A stretch of 64,000 nt of DNA from CAXXOK01 sp964640955 (GCA_964640955.1 CAZXJI010000012.1:38648-102647), one strand, 5' to 3'; counted from the first letter of the stretch, positions 1-9,211 are shown. Translations and numbers: made by a program. The notes: generated by a model from the sequence alone, not told the origin.

Positions 1-1
1 G

Positions 2-1540
2 ACCGCCGCCGATTACGGCCTCCCCTGCGATGAGCCCGAGGAGCAGGACATATTGCGCGCCAACCTCATGGAATACGCCCAGCGCCTGCTCGGCGACGAA
101 AGCGCGCCCGCGGCGTATTACACGGTGCTTGGGATCGTCCCCATCTCCCAAAGCGAAGAGCGCGACCACGGCGAGGCCGCCTATTACCTCGTCGCGCCGA
201 TCCTGCAACTGGCCGACACGGCGCCGGATACGATGACCACGCTTTGGCACGCGGCCACGTGGCTGTGGTTCATGGTCGGGGTGTTTTCGCTCTACCGCCT
301 CATGCGGTCGCTGGGGCTTTCGCGCGTATTGAGTTGCCTGACGGCGCTGCTTTTATACCTGTCTCCCCGTTTTTTCGCCGAGGGCCACTACAACAACAAG
401 GACGTGGTGCTGCTTGCGCTCACGCTGTGGACGCTGGCGAGCGGCGCGCGGTTCCTCAAGGACCCGTCGGTTCCCCGCGCGCTGCTTTTCTCGCTGGCAG
501 GCGCGCTGGCGACCAACACCAAGATCGTCGGAGCCTTCGCGTGGGGCTTGGTCGGCCTGGCGACGCTGATCCGGCTGATCCGCCTGCGGGGGCTGACGCC
601 CGGCCGGCTTTGGGCCGGGCTGTGCGCCGTTGCGGCTTTCGTCCTTTTCTACGCGCTGCTGACCCCGGCGCTGTGGCCCGACCCCGGCGGCTATCTGCGC
701 TACGTGCTGGTCAACGCGTCGGCCTTCTCCCGCTGGACGGGCGTGGTGTTTTTCGGCGGCGTCTTTTACAACCCCTCGCGCGGCCTGCCGCTGCCACGGC
801 TCTACCTGCCCGTGATGATCGCGCTGACCACCCCTGTCGCGGTTCTGCTGCTGGCGGCCGTGGGACAGGTGCGCGCGCTGTCGCTCCTGCGGCGGAAACG
901 GGACGGCGGGGACGGCCGCCGCGCGATGCTTGTGGTCTTGACGGCGCTGTGGCTGTTCCCCCTGCTGTACGCAGTGTTCGCGCGGCCGCTGATGTACAAC
1001 GGCTGGCGGCACTTCTACTTCCTGTACGCGTCCGTCGCGGCGCTGGCGGGCGTGGGCATGCAGGCGGTCTGGTCGCTGGTCCGCCGCCGCCGCGCGCCGC
1101 GGATCATCGCCGCGTCCGCGCTGTGCGCGCTGCTGGTGTGGCAGGCGGCCGGGATCGCCCTCAACCACCCCTACCAGTACGCGTATTACAACCTGCTCGC
1201 TGGAAACGTGCAGGAACGCTACGAGCTGGACTATTGGGACGTAAGCACGGTGAATGCCATGCGTGCGCTCTGCGATAGCTCCGAACGCGACCAGAGCCTG
1301 CCGCTGGTGCTGGGCAGCCGGGACACCATGAGCGCCTTCGGCGTCCGGCACGGCTACACGGTGCTCGGCGCGGCGCAGCGGGCCGCCCTGACCGTAACCG
1401 AGGACGACGACGCGCCCTACCTGTTCTATAACACGACTTACGCCAACATCTACGGCGTCGCGCCGCCGGAGGGTTACCGGGCGCTGTTCTCCATCGAAAG
1501 CTACGCAAGCACCCTGTGCATTGTATACGAAAAGCAGTGA
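2..1540 (+). CDS. GT39-like membrane glycosyltransferase (5' partial)
   Basis: The frame is open to the left edge, so the N-terminus lies outside the window; 512 residues are visible. An acidic loop (YGLPCDEPEEQD) is followed by many hydrophobic segments and the luminal-type motif SPRFFAEGHYNNKD, as in dolichyl-phosphate-mannose protein mannosyltransferase-like (GT39/PMT-like) membrane enzymes that use polyprenyl-phosphate sugars. A TTG at 53 could be read as a start, but the acidic loop before it is typical of the family's first extracytoplasmic loop, so I treat the gene as truncated by the window. Its acceptor is unknown. The two LCP genes next door also fit envelope glycopolymer work, but they are convergent with it. 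Confidence 0.8.
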   Translation, partial: TAADYGLPCDEPEEQDILRANLMEYAQRLLGDESAPAAYYTVLGIVPISQSEERDHGEAAYYLVAPILQLADTAPDTMTTLWHAATWLWFMVGVFSLYRLMRSLGLSRVLSCLTALLLYLSPRFFAEGHYNNKDVVLLALTLWTLASGARFLKDPSVPRALLFSLAGALATNTKIVGAFAWGLVGLATLIRLIRLRGLTPGRLWAGLCAVAAFVLFYALLTPALWPDPGGYLRYVLVNASAFSRWTGVVFFGGVFYNPSRGLPLPRLYLPVMIALTTPVAVLLLAAVGQVRALSLLRRKRDGGDGRRAMLVVLTALWLFPLLYAVFARPLMYNGWRHFYFLYASVAALAGVGMQAVWSLVRRRRAPRIIAASALCALLVWQAAGIALNHPYQYAYYNLLAGNVQERYELDYWDVSTVNAMRALCDSSERDQSLPLVLGSRDTMSAFGVRHGYTVLGAAQRAALTVTEDDDAPYLFYNTTYANIYGVAPPEGYRALFSIESYASTLCIVYEKQ

Positions 1541-1545
1541 TGACC

Positions 1546-1577
1546 GCGAAGCGCCGCCCTTTCGGGCGGCGCTTCGC
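1546..1577. terminator. Bidirectional hairpin terminator between convergent genes
   Basis: Perfect 14-bp arms (1546-1559 and 1564-1577) around a TTTC loop, placed 5 bp after the glycosyltransferase stop and 18 bp from the stop of the convergent LCP gene. There is no strong T-run on either side. Confidence 0.6.
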
Positions 1578-1594
1578 TCTGGTCGCAACTTTCC

Positions 1595-3046
1595 TTAATG
1601 GAAGTTCACGTACACCTCGTTGATCGCCGGGTCGGTTTCCCAGCGGCACTGGTAGACCCATCGCAGGTCGCCGTAGCCGAGCACCGCGTCGTCCGTATCG
1701 CCGGGGAAACCCGTGGCCTCCGCCAGCGCCTCCGCTTCTTCGCACAGCGCATGCTTCGCGGTGTTCAGCTCCGCGTACAGGTCCCGCGCCGTTTTGCTGT
1801 TCAGGTAACTGCCGTTATAATCGCTCACCGCGTCCGCCGTTTGGCAGAACAGCGCTTTCAACTGCTCGATGTCGGCCATAAGCGTCTCCCGCTGTGCGGC
1901 GATCCCGGCGTTCGTCTCCGCCGCATCCGCAGCGTAGGCCGCTATCCGCTGCGTTACGTACAGGTAGCGGATGACGCCCAAAGCGCCGTTGCCGGCGGTG
2001 CCGTCCCCCACCAGCCATTCGCAGTAATCAAACGAGCAGTATGGCAGGGGTTTCGCGTCAATGCCGTACACGTCGTGAAGCAGCTTGACGCGCGCGTCCT
2101 GATCCACGAAGTGGATGTTCCAGCCGTTGAGCGCCGCGCGCAGCGACCCCTGCAACGTATACAGTTCGATATCGTCCGTGTCCGCGCCCAGGGCGGCGGG
2201 CAGAAGCCTGAGCATCGCGGCGACGTCGATATCGGTGTAATAGCCGTCCCGTAGCGTCGTCAGGATTTCCGGCAAACGCAGGTAGAGGTTCTGCTGCTGA
2301 ATCTTCCGGATCAGCGCCGAGATGACGTCCCGCTGCCGCTGCGTGCGCTTGATATCGGTTCCCTCGAAAGTCTTGCGGAAGCGCGTGTAGCTGTAGACCG
2401 CTTCCCCGTCCAGGTGCTGGGGGCCGGTTGAGTAATAAATGCCGTCCCGCGTGGTGAAGCCGTACGTCACGTTTACGTCGATGCCACCCAGCAGGTCCAC
2501 CACGTCCACGACCTTTTCCATTTCGATGGCGAAATAGTAGTCGATGGGCACGTTCCCAAGCAGGATGGAGGCGGCCTCGCGCGCCTTCTCCCGGCCGCTT
2601 TCGGTCGTTTTGCCCCCGCCCGCGTTCACGGCGCCGTTGAGCTTGTACATACCCCGGATGCCCGGCACGTAGGTCAGCGTATCCCGGGGAAGGGTGATCA
2701 GGTCGACGGCGCCGGTGTCGGTATGGAGGGAGACGACCATCATGGCGTCGGAATGGGATTCGCCGCCGTCCTCGGCGTAAAACTTATGATCCTGATCGAA
2801 GCCCATCAGCAGGACGTTGATCACGTTTTGCAGCTGTGGATACGCCTCCCGGCTCAGAGGCGTGTAAACGTAAGGTTCGATCAGCGGATTATCATACGCA
2901 ACGGCAGTCTCCGCACCGGATTGCGACGCCTCCGCCGCCTCGGCCCGCGTCGCGAAAGGCAGGCAGCAAAGCGTCAGCATCGCGGCCAGCGCACCCGCGG
3001 CCGCCCGCCTCGGCAGCTTCCTCAAAAAAAGCGCAGGTATACGCAT
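1595..3046 (-). CDS. LytR-CpsA-Psr (LCP) family protein 1
   Basis: LCP enzymes transfer polyprenyl-linked glycopolymers to peptidoglycan outside the membrane. The 483-aa product has an N-terminal export segment with a basic start, then the LCP core: NVLLMGFDQ, SDAMMVVSL, LITLPRDTLTYVPG with its catalytic-type Arg/Asp, GMYKLNGAV, and GPQHLDGEAVYSYTRFR followed by R-rich TQRQRDV. About 170 residues follow the core and end in DPAINEVYVNF, a tail shared with LCP protein 2. The start is set by GAGGAGAGAG just upstream of ATG. It is the second of two tandem paralogues; a hairpin in the gap suggests they are not strictly one transcript. Confidence 0.88.
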   Translation of the reverse strand: MRIPALFLRKLPRRAAAGALAAMLTLCCLPFATRAEAAEASQSGAETAVAYDNPLIEPYVYTPLSREAYPQLQNVINVLLMGFDQDHKFYAEDGGESHSDAMMVVSLHTDTGAVDLITLPRDTLTYVPGIRGMYKLNGAVNAGGGKTTESGREKAREAASILLGNVPIDYYFAIEMEKVVDVVDLLGGIDVNVTYGFTTRDGIYYSTGPQHLDGEAVYSYTRFRKTFEGTDIKRTQRQRDVISALIRKIQQQNLYLRLPEILTTLRDGYYTDIDVAAMLRLLPAALGADTDDIELYTLQGSLRAALNGWNIHFVDQDARVKLLHDVYGIDAKPLPYCSFDYCEWLVGDGTAGNGALGVIRYLYVTQRIAAYAADAAETNAGIAAQRETLMADIEQLKALFCQTADAVSDYNGSYLNSKTARDLYAELNTAKHALCEEAEALAEATGFPGDTDDAVLGYGDLRWVYQCRWETDPAINEVYVNFH

Positions 3047-3100
3047 ACTCTCTCCTCGTTTCCTCCTCCGGTCGTCCCCGGCTGCCGTGTAAAAGGCGAG

Positions 3101-3121
3101 CGGGCCGGTTTCGCCGGCCCG
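3101..3121 (-). terminator. Hairpin between the two LCP genes
   Basis: 8-bp GC arms (3101-3108 and 3114-3121) with a 5-nt loop. Read on the minus strand it is followed by CTCGCCTTTTA, consistent with a terminator for the upstream LCP gene. The rest of 3047-3255 holds no gene I can see. Confidence 0.5.
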
Positions 3122-3255
3122 TTCCCCGCGGCAAAGCCGGGTCGGCCCTAATACCCATTCTAATCATTAAGCGCCGGTTTGATGCCGAGTATTTTTGCCG
3201 TAGCCACGACGAAAAGACGATGGCAGCAAATGAGCGTTTAAGGTTTGAATCAGTA

Positions 3256-4812
3256 TCAGCGGAAATTGACGTAGATTTCGTTGATCAGCGGATCCTCGTC
3301 CAGATACACGCCGGTGCTCCAGTCGAAGCTTTTGAAGCTCTTGCCGACGCCGTTGGGGTAGCCGACCAGCTTGGCGAGGGCGTTTCCGCAGGTTCTCAGT
3401 TCCGCGTAGGCTTTTTCCACCTCCGTGGTCAGGCTTTCGTCGAAGTCCGTGCCGTTCAGGGCGGCCTCGTCCACCGCTTCGGCGGCGGTCAAAAAGCCGG
3501 TAAGCGTGCGCAGGTACGCCCTGTCGAAATCGTCGATCGCGGAGCGCTGCTTATCCGAGAGCGCCAGCGTGCCCTGCGCGGCTTCGGCCGTTTCGCCCGG
3601 AGCGGTATAAGCGCTCGTATACTGATAGTTTTCCTCGATAAAAGAGCGGATACCGTCCGCCACGGCAAGGTAACGCACCGCCTTGAGGCCCGTCGGATAC
3701 AGCCAGTCCGCGTATTCGGAGGTGACGTATCTGAGCTTGGGCACCTGCACGCCAAACACGTCGGCGATCGCCTGTATCCGGGTTTCCTGGTCGATGAAGC
3801 GGAACTTCCAGTTGCCAAACGCGTTGATATAGCTGCCGTCGATCGAATAGGAGCCGAACAGATCGTTCATGTCGAGCGATCCGGCGTTGGTCAGCAGGCT
3901 CAGGCCGATGGTCATGAACTTCGCCATGGCGGCGGCGTCCAGATTGGCGTAAAAGCCGCTCTTCACGTTTTGGTTGTCCGTCAGGCTCTTGATGATCGTA
4001 AAGAGGAGCGATTTATCCGCCACGAATTTGTCCATGATCGCTTCCATAATGTCCCGCTGCCGCCCCGTGCGCGCCTGGTCGCTGCCGGTGGAGACGGTCG
4101 CGTTTCTCCGGGCGCGGATGTAGTCAACAATACCAAGGCCGTCCAGGTGTTGATAACCTGCCTTGTAGTAGGTTTTGCTATGCCCGGTGAAGGACATTTC
4201 CACATCGAAGTCGATGCCGCCGATCACGTCGCCCAGCTCTTCCATGGCGTCCATCGTCACGGCGCAGTAATAGTCGATGCCGATTCCGCCCAAAAGCCAG
4301 GAAACGGTATCGCAGACCGCTTTGAACCCGGCCTGCGACTCGCCGACGACCGCGTCGTCGTCGGCGCGGCTCACGCCCACGCCCAGCGCGTCCCCGCAGT
4401 TGATGGCCGAGTTGATTTTATAGATGCCTTTGACCGCCGGAACGTAGGCCATGGTGTCCCGCGGAATGGAAATCAGGTTGAACATCGGCCCGGAACGGTC
4501 GGCGGCCAGGTTGATGGACAATAGCAGCATGGCGTCGGTGTGCGCCATTTCCGTGCGATAGGTATAGTTTTTGTCCTGATTGTCGATACCCAGCAGAAGG
4601 ACGTTAATCACGTCCGAGGACAGGGAAATCTTCTCGTCGTCCGTGATCACGGTCGCGTATTTGTTAATCAGCGGGTTGTCCGTCTGCGCGGCCAGCCGCG
4701 CCGCCTCCGCGGCCGGAGACGTGTCCTCGGCCAGGGCGGCCGTTCCGCACGCCGACAGGCACAGCGCAACCGCCGTCAGCAGCGAAAGCCACCGTTTGAT
4801 TACCTTGCCCAT
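3256..4812 (-). CDS. LytR-CpsA-Psr (LCP) family lipoprotein 2
   Basis: A 518-aa paralogue of the downstream LCP gene. The LCP core shows NVLLLGIDNQDKNY, DAMLLLSI, LISIPRDTMAYVP, GIYKINSAI and YQHLDGLGIVDYIRARR. Unlike ordinary LCP proteins, which have a single-pass anchor, the N-terminus ends in a lipobox (LSAC, Cys22), which predicts a lipid-anchored protein. The long C-terminal region after the core ends in DPLINEIYVNF, nearly identical to the end of LCP protein 1. GGAGGAG lies 8 nt before the ATG. It has its own sigma-A-like promoter. Likely role: attachment of teichoic-acid-like or capsular polymer to the wall. Confidence 0.88.
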   Translation of the reverse strand: MGKVIKRWLSLLTAVALCLSACGTAALAEDTSPAAEAARLAAQTDNPLINKYATVITDDEKISLSSDVINVLLLGIDNQDKNYTYRTEMAHTDAMLLLSINLAADRSGPMFNLISIPRDTMAYVPAVKGIYKINSAINCGDALGVGVSRADDDAVVGESQAGFKAVCDTVSWLLGGIGIDYYCAVTMDAMEELGDVIGGIDFDVEMSFTGHSKTYYKAGYQHLDGLGIVDYIRARRNATVSTGSDQARTGRQRDIMEAIMDKFVADKSLLFTIIKSLTDNQNVKSGFYANLDAAAMAKFMTIGLSLLTNAGSLDMNDLFGSYSIDGSYINAFGNWKFRFIDQETRIQAIADVFGVQVPKLRYVTSEYADWLYPTGLKAVRYLAVADGIRSFIEENYQYTSAYTAPGETAEAAQGTLALSDKQRSAIDDFDRAYLRTLTGFLTAAEAVDEAALNGTDFDESLTTEVEKAYAELRTCGNALAKLVGYPNGVGKSFKSFDWSTGVYLDEDPLINEIYVNFR

Positions 4813-4874
4813 TCCGTTTTCTCCTCCCTGCGACAGAATCGCGCGCCGAAACGGAGCGCGCTCCGCCTGAGCGT

Positions 4875-4903
4875 ATGGTACCCTGCCCGAACCTGCTTGT
4901 CAA
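4875..4903 (-). promoter_or_regulatory. Sigma-A-type promoter of LCP gene 2
   Basis: Minus strand: TTGACA (4903-4898), 17-bp spacer, TACCAT (4880-4875), about 60 nt before the LCP start codon. Confidence 0.6.
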
Positions 4904-4958
4904 GCGCGGTTACCGCCGTGGGCGCGCGCTTTCCTTCATTTTACATTTTCACAGGCGG

Positions 4959-4992
4959 AAAAGGGGGGCCGCCGAAAGGCGATCCCCCTTTT
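4959..4992 (-). terminator. Terminator of araA
   Basis: AAAAGGGGGG and CCCCCTTTT arms enclose an inner GCC/GGC stem. T-runs lie on both sides, so it can work in both directions. It sits 22 bp after the araA stop. Confidence 0.75.
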
Positions 4993-5014
4993 GATGCTAT
5001 TTTATGACGGTCTG

Positions 5015-6487
5015 CTATCGAAGCTTCCAGGCGATATCCTTGAGGAACAGCTCGTCCTCCAGCTTTTCGGGGGTCGAATCCACGCCGATATGGACGTATT
5101 CGATCTCCATCATGGCGGCCCATTCCCGCATCTGCTCGGCCGTCACGTCGTAGGAGAGCACCGTATGGTGCGCGCCCCCGGCGATGATCCAGCACTCGAT
5201 GCCGGTGGTCAGGTCGGGCAGAGGCTTCCACGTCACGCGGGCCACGGGCAGATTGGGCATGGTCATGGCCGGGGGAACGCACTCGATCTCCTGGCAGATG
5301 AGGCGAAGCCTTCCGCCCATATCCACCAGGCTCACCACGATCGCCTTGCCGGCATGGCCTTCAAACACCAGCCGCGCGGGCGGCTCCCGGTCGCCGATGC
5401 CCAGCGGATGCACCTCGATGCGGGGCTTTCCGGCGGCGATGGAAGGGCAGACCTCCAGCATATGCGCGCCCAGGCTGAACTCCTCGCCCTTGACGAGGTG
5501 ATAGGTATAATCCTCCATAAAGGCGGTGCCGCCGGTCTTGCCCTCACCCATGGCCTTGAGCACGGCGGTCATGGCGGCGACCTTCCAGTCGCCCTCGCCG
5601 CCGTAGCCGTAGCCCTGCGCCATCAGGTGCTGGGAGGCCAGGCCGGGCAGCTGCTTCATGCCGTAAAGATCCTGGAAGGTGTTGGAGAAAGCCTTGCAGC
5701 CTTCGGCATCCAGCATCTTCTTCATGGCGATCTCCTCGCGCGCCTGATAACGGATCGATTCCATGTTGTCGGTGGCGACGGTGTACTCGCCTTGGTACGT
5801 CTCCACCAGCGCGTCCACCTCGGCGTCGGTCACGGCATCCATGGTTTCCACCAGCGTCCCCACGGGCCAGGTGTTCACCTGCCAGCCCAGCTTGATCTGC
5901 GCTTCCACCTTGTCGCCCTCGGTCACGGCCACTTCGCGCATGTTGTCGCCGAAGCGCATCACCCTGAGGCTTTTGGAAACCGCCACGCCCGCCGCGGCAC
6001 GCATCCACTCGCCCAGGCGGCGCTGCACACCCTCGTCCTTCCAGTACCCGGCAATCACCTTGCGCGGCATGCGCAGTCGCGCGGCGATAAAGCCGTGCTC
6101 GCGGTCGCCGTGGGCCGACTGGTTGAGGTTCATGTAATCCATGTCGATCGCTTCGTTGGGGATCGCCTCGCCGTACTGTGTCGCCAGATGGCAATAGGGC
6201 TTTTGCAGCGACGCAAGCCCGTTGATCCACATCTTGCTGGGGGAGAAGGTGTGGCACCAGGTCACGATGCCGGCGCAGCGCTCGTCGTAGTTGGCCTGCC
6301 GCACCAGCTCGGTCACTTCGGCGTTGGTTTTGGCCGTCACCTTGTAGACGATTTTGCAGGGCAGTTTGCCCCCGGCGTTCATCTCGTCCGCCATTTCGGC
6401 CGCGCGCGCGGCCACGGTGTCCAGCACCTCGGGCCCGTACAGGAACTGGGAACCCACCACGAACCAGAACTCATAACCCGTTAGCAT
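5015..6487 (-). CDS. araA: L-arabinose isomerase
   Basis: Converts L-arabinose to L-ribulose in the cytoplasm using Mn2+. The 490-aa length fits the family (about 500). Diagnostic stretches are FVVGSQFLYG near the N-terminus, TWCHTFSPSKMWI, NLNQSAHGDREHG, GGTAFMEDYTYHL, HMLEVCPSIA, EVHPLGIGDREPPARLVF and the C-terminal GGAHHTV. The family metal ligands (two Glu, two His) fall in the last four. GGAGG is 8 nt before ATG. It stands alone: araB and araD are not in this window, and its promoter carries an AraR-like palindrome. The two dehydrogenases are divergent from it. Confidence 0.96.
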   Translation of the reverse strand: MLTGYEFWFVVGSQFLYGPEVLDTVAARAAEMADEMNAGGKLPCKIVYKVTAKTNAEVTELVRQANYDERCAGIVTWCHTFSPSKMWINGLASLQKPYCHLATQYGEAIPNEAIDMDYMNLNQSAHGDREHGFIAARLRMPRKVIAGYWKDEGVQRRLGEWMRAAAGVAVSKSLRVMRFGDNMREVAVTEGDKVEAQIKLGWQVNTWPVGTLVETMDAVTDAEVDALVETYQGEYTVATDNMESIRYQAREEIAMKKMLDAEGCKAFSNTFQDLYGMKQLPGLASQHLMAQGYGYGGEGDWKVAAMTAVLKAMGEGKTGGTAFMEDYTYHLVKGEEFSLGAHMLEVCPSIAAGKPRIEVHPLGIGDREPPARLVFEGHAGKAIVVSLVDMGGRLRLICQEIECVPPAMTMPNLPVARVTWKPLPDLTTGIECWIIAGGAHHTVLSYDVTAEQMREWAAMMEIEYVHIGVDSTPEKLEDELFLKDIAWKLR

Positions 6488-6645
6488 TCGGTTTTCCTCC
6501 TCGTTTTCCGGCCCGCGCTTCGCTGCCGGAGTATGGTTTTCTTCACCCTCGGCGACCCGCGCCGGAACCGTGCAAACACCGACCTCCTCCGCGCCGGCTC
6601 GGCCGCGTAGGGCCCGGCGGAGGAAAGCGCTTGATGGACGGTCGC

Positions 6646-6686
6646 ATGTACGTACATATTATAGCGCATTTTCACCTGTTTGTGGA
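6646..6686 (-). promoter_or_regulatory. araA promoter with AraR-like operator
   Basis: Minus strand: -35-like TCCACA (6686-6681), 17-bp spacer, perfect -10 TATAAT (6663-6658), then immediately the 12-bp palindrome ATGTACGTACAT (6646-6657) over the expected start site. The GTACGTAC core matches, as I recall it, the operator of the GntR-type arabinose repressor AraR of Bacillus. No araR gene is in the window. The rest of 6488-6849 shows no coding signal. Confidence 0.65.
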
Positions 6687-6849
6687 GCCCCTTTTTTGAA
6701 TCGATCGCGGGGTTTTCATTTCGTCGCGGCGGTTTTGCCTGCTCGCGGGAACCGGGGCCCGTCTCTTCGGGTTGTCCGTGCATAACGGGAAACCGGCGCG
6801 GTATACCCGCGGCTTCCCGTTTCGGCCGTTTCGCGGACCGCGGCGGCTA

Positions 6850-6878
6850 TTGACATCGTTTCGGCGGGGTGCTATGGT
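6850..6878 (+). promoter_or_regulatory. Promoter of the two-dehydrogenase operon
   Basis: TTGACA (6850-6855), 17-bp spacer, TATGGT (6873-6878). About 110 nt of leader precedes the first start codon. Confidence 0.65.
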
Positions 6879-6992
6879 GAGGGCACTTCGATGCGGGGCG
6901 TTCGTGTACAAACGGCGAAAGCAAAAGGCGCGGGCGATCCGCACAGATCACAATTTTGCGGCGGCAGGACCGCCGACGGAGGCATGAACAAG

Positions 6993-8009
6993 ATGAAAGC
7001 GGCTGTTTTTTACGGCAAGGGCGACATCCGGCTCGATCCCGATTACCCGACGCCCGTCCCCGGCGATGGCGAGGTGCTGATCCGCGTGAAGGCCTGCGGG
7101 GTATGCGGCACGGATCTGCACATCTTCTCCGGCGCGCAGGGCGCCACGGACTGCAATCCGCCGGTCATCCTGGGGCACGAGCTGTCCGGGATCGTGACGT
7201 CAGTCGGCTCCGCCGTAACCCGCGTCAAGCCCGGCGATCACGTGACCGTCAACCCGAACATCTCCTGCGAGGCCTGCGCCCAGTGCCGTCGGGGCAACCC
7301 GCATTTCTGCGACAACATGACGGCCACCGGCGTCAACCACGACGGCGGTTTCGCCGAATACTGCAAGGTGCTGGAAAAGCAGGTTTTCGTCATCCCCGAC
7401 AGCGTGCCTTTCGAGCACGCGGCGATGTGTGAGCCGGTCAGCTGCTGCCTGCACGGCATCGACCTGTGCGGCATTCAGGCGGGCGACACGGTGATGATCG
7501 TGGGCGGCGGCACCATCGGCATGATGATGCTGCAGCTGGCGCGCATGTCGGGCGCGGTGCGCACCGTGCTGCTGGAGGTGAACGAAAGCCGCTTCCCCCT
7601 GGCCAAAACGCTGGGCGCCGATCTGACCCTCAACCCGCTGAAGGACGACGTGGAGGCCCGGCTTTCGGAGAACGGCCTGACCGACATCCGCGTGGTGATC
7701 GAGTGCGTCGGCCGCGCCGAAACGGTGCAAAGCGCCGTCCGCTATGCGGGCAAGGCCGCGACCGTGATGATCTTCGGCCTGACCGATCCGGACTGCGCCG
7801 TTCCTTATAAGCCTTTCGAAGCCTTCAAGAAGGAATTGACGATTAAAACCTCCTTCGTCAACCCCAACACGCAGGGCCGCGCCGCAGACATCATTACCTC
7901 CGGCAGGCTGCAGCTGGAACCGCTGATCGACAAGCGCGTGGCGCTTGACGACATCGGCCAGGCGTTCGGCCCCGGCGCGCGCAACGGAAAGGTGATCGTC
8001 GTTCCGTAA
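6993..8009 (+). CDS. Zinc-dependent medium-chain dehydrogenase (sorbitol/threonine dehydrogenase-like) 1
   Basis: A 338-aa MDR-superfamily enzyme oxidising an unidentified polyol or secondary alcohol with NAD(P). Catalytic zinc ligands are Cys in KACGVCGTD, His/Glu in LGHEL, and Glu in CEPVSCCLHG. Structural zinc ligands are the CEACAQCRRGNPHFC cluster. The Rossmann glycines are VGGGTIGMM. The GGAGG at 6978-6982 lies 10 nt before the ATG at 6993 but only 1 nt before the ATG at 6984, so I take MKAAVFYGKGD as the start. A homologous dehydrogenase follows 58 bp downstream. A sugar-alcohol role next to araA is inferred from position only. Confidence 0.88.
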   Translation: MKAAVFYGKGDIRLDPDYPTPVPGDGEVLIRVKACGVCGTDLHIFSGAQGATDCNPPVILGHELSGIVTSVGSAVTRVKPGDHVTVNPNISCEACAQCRRGNPHFCDNMTATGVNHDGGFAEYCKVLEKQVFVIPDSVPFEHAAMCEPVSCCLHGIDLCGIQAGDTVMIVGGGTIGMMMLQLARMSGAVRTVLLEVNESRFPLAKTLGADLTLNPLKDDVEARLSENGLTDIRVVIECVGRAETVQSAVRYAGKAATVMIFGLTDPDCAVPYKPFEAFKKELTIKTSFVNPNTQGRAADIITSGRLQLEPLIDKRVALDDIGQAFGPGARNGKVIVVP

Positions 8010-8067
8010 GGTACGCCCGCGGCGAAAAAACGATTCCGCCTATTCGGATCAGGAAAGAGGTATCGGC

Positions 8068-9102
8068 ATGCTTCAGCAGGTGATGACCGCGCCCGGAACC
8101 ATCGAATTTCGGCAGATTCCCACGCCCGAGCCCGGGCCCGGCGAGGTATTGGTCAAAATCATGCGCATCGGCGTATGCGGCAGCGACATCCACGTCTACC
8201 ACGGCAAGCACCCTTTCACGAAGTATCCGGTCACGCAGGGGCACGAGGTCAGCGGGAAGATCGCCGCGCTGGGCGAAAACGTGCGGGGTCTGCGCACAGG
8301 CCAGCGCGTGACCATCGAGCCGCAGGTGGTATGCGGGAAGTGCTATCCCTGCCGCCACGGCAAGTATAACCTGTGCGAGGAGCTCAAGGTGATGGGCTTC
8401 CAGACCACCGGCACCGCGAGCGAATACTTCGCCGTGGACGCCGCCAGGGTCACGCCCCTGCCCGACGAAATGACCTATAACGAAGGCGCGATGATCGAGC
8501 CGCTCGCCGTAGCCGTGCACGCCGTAAGGCGCGCGGGCGACGTGCGGGGTTTGCAGGTCGGGGTGCTGGGGGCGGGGCCCATCGGCAATCTGGTGGCGCA
8601 GTGCGCCAAAGCCATGGGCGCCGCGAAGGTGATGGTCACCGACGTGAGCGATTACCGGCTCGAGCTGGCGAAAGCCTGCGGCGCCGACGCCGCCGTGAAC
8701 ACCGCAAACGTCGATTTCGGGCGCGCGCTGGTCGACGCTTTCGGCCCGGACAAGGCGGACGTCCTCTACGACTGCGCCGGGAACGACATCACCATCAACC
8801 AGGCCGTCCGCTGCGCGCGTAAGGGCAGCACCATCATCCTGGTGGCGGTGTTCGCCGCCATGGCGAAGGTCGACCTGGCCGTGCTCAACGATCACGAGCT
8901 GGACCTGAACACCACCATGATGTACCGCCACGAGGACTATCTGGAGGCCATCCGGCTGGTTCAGGAAGGGAAGATCGCGCTCAAACCCCTGATGAGCAGG
9001 CATTTCGCCTTTGCGGAATACGCGGAGGCGTACCGCTATATCGACGCCAACCGCGAAACGACCATGAAGGTGCTGATCGACGTGGACCCGAGCGGGGAAT
9101 AA
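8068..9102 (+). CDS. Zinc-dependent medium-chain dehydrogenase (sorbitol/gulonate dehydrogenase-like) 2
   Basis: A 344-aa MDR family member. The catalytic zinc site is GVCGSDIH, QGHEVSG and IEPLAVAVHAVRR; the structural zinc site is CGKCYPCRHGKYNLC; the nucleotide-binding motif is GAGPIGNLV. It resembles the group containing sorbitol, galactitol and L-gulonate 5-dehydrogenases, but the substrate cannot be fixed from sequence alone. It is the second gene of a two-gene plus-strand operon and is followed by a strong terminator. Confidence 0.88.
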   Translation: MLQQVMTAPGTIEFRQIPTPEPGPGEVLVKIMRIGVCGSDIHVYHGKHPFTKYPVTQGHEVSGKIAALGENVRGLRTGQRVTIEPQVVCGKCYPCRHGKYNLCEELKVMGFQTTGTASEYFAVDAARVTPLPDEMTYNEGAMIEPLAVAVHAVRRAGDVRGLQVGVLGAGPIGNLVAQCAKAMGAAKVMVTDVSDYRLELAKACGADAAVNTANVDFGRALVDAFGPDKADVLYDCAGNDITINQAVRCARKGSTIILVAVFAAMAKVDLAVLNDHELDLNTTMMYRHEDYLEAIRLVQEGKIALKPLMSRHFAFAEYAEAYRYIDANRETTMKVLIDVDPSGE

Positions 9103-9133
9103 CCGCGGGCGCAGGCATCGCAGCAGAGAACGG

Positions 9134-9171
9134 CCAACGGAGGGCGGGCCATAACGCCCGTCCTCCGTTGG
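9134..9171. terminator. Terminator between the dehydrogenase operon and the sugar operon
   Basis: 16-bp arms (9134-9149 and 9156-9171) with one G-T wobble and a 6-nt loop, followed on the plus strand by TCGTCTTTT. It sits between convergent operons and can serve both. Confidence 0.75.
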
Positions 9172-9211
9172 TCGTCTTTTCCGTTTCTTCCGTCCACGCC
9201 GTCCCGGCGCC

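Noticed and set aside
5015..6484. Long plus-strand open frames opposite araA and most other minus-strand genes
   Set aside because: GC-rich third positions leave the antisense frames open; they lack ribosome-binding sites and any family motifs.
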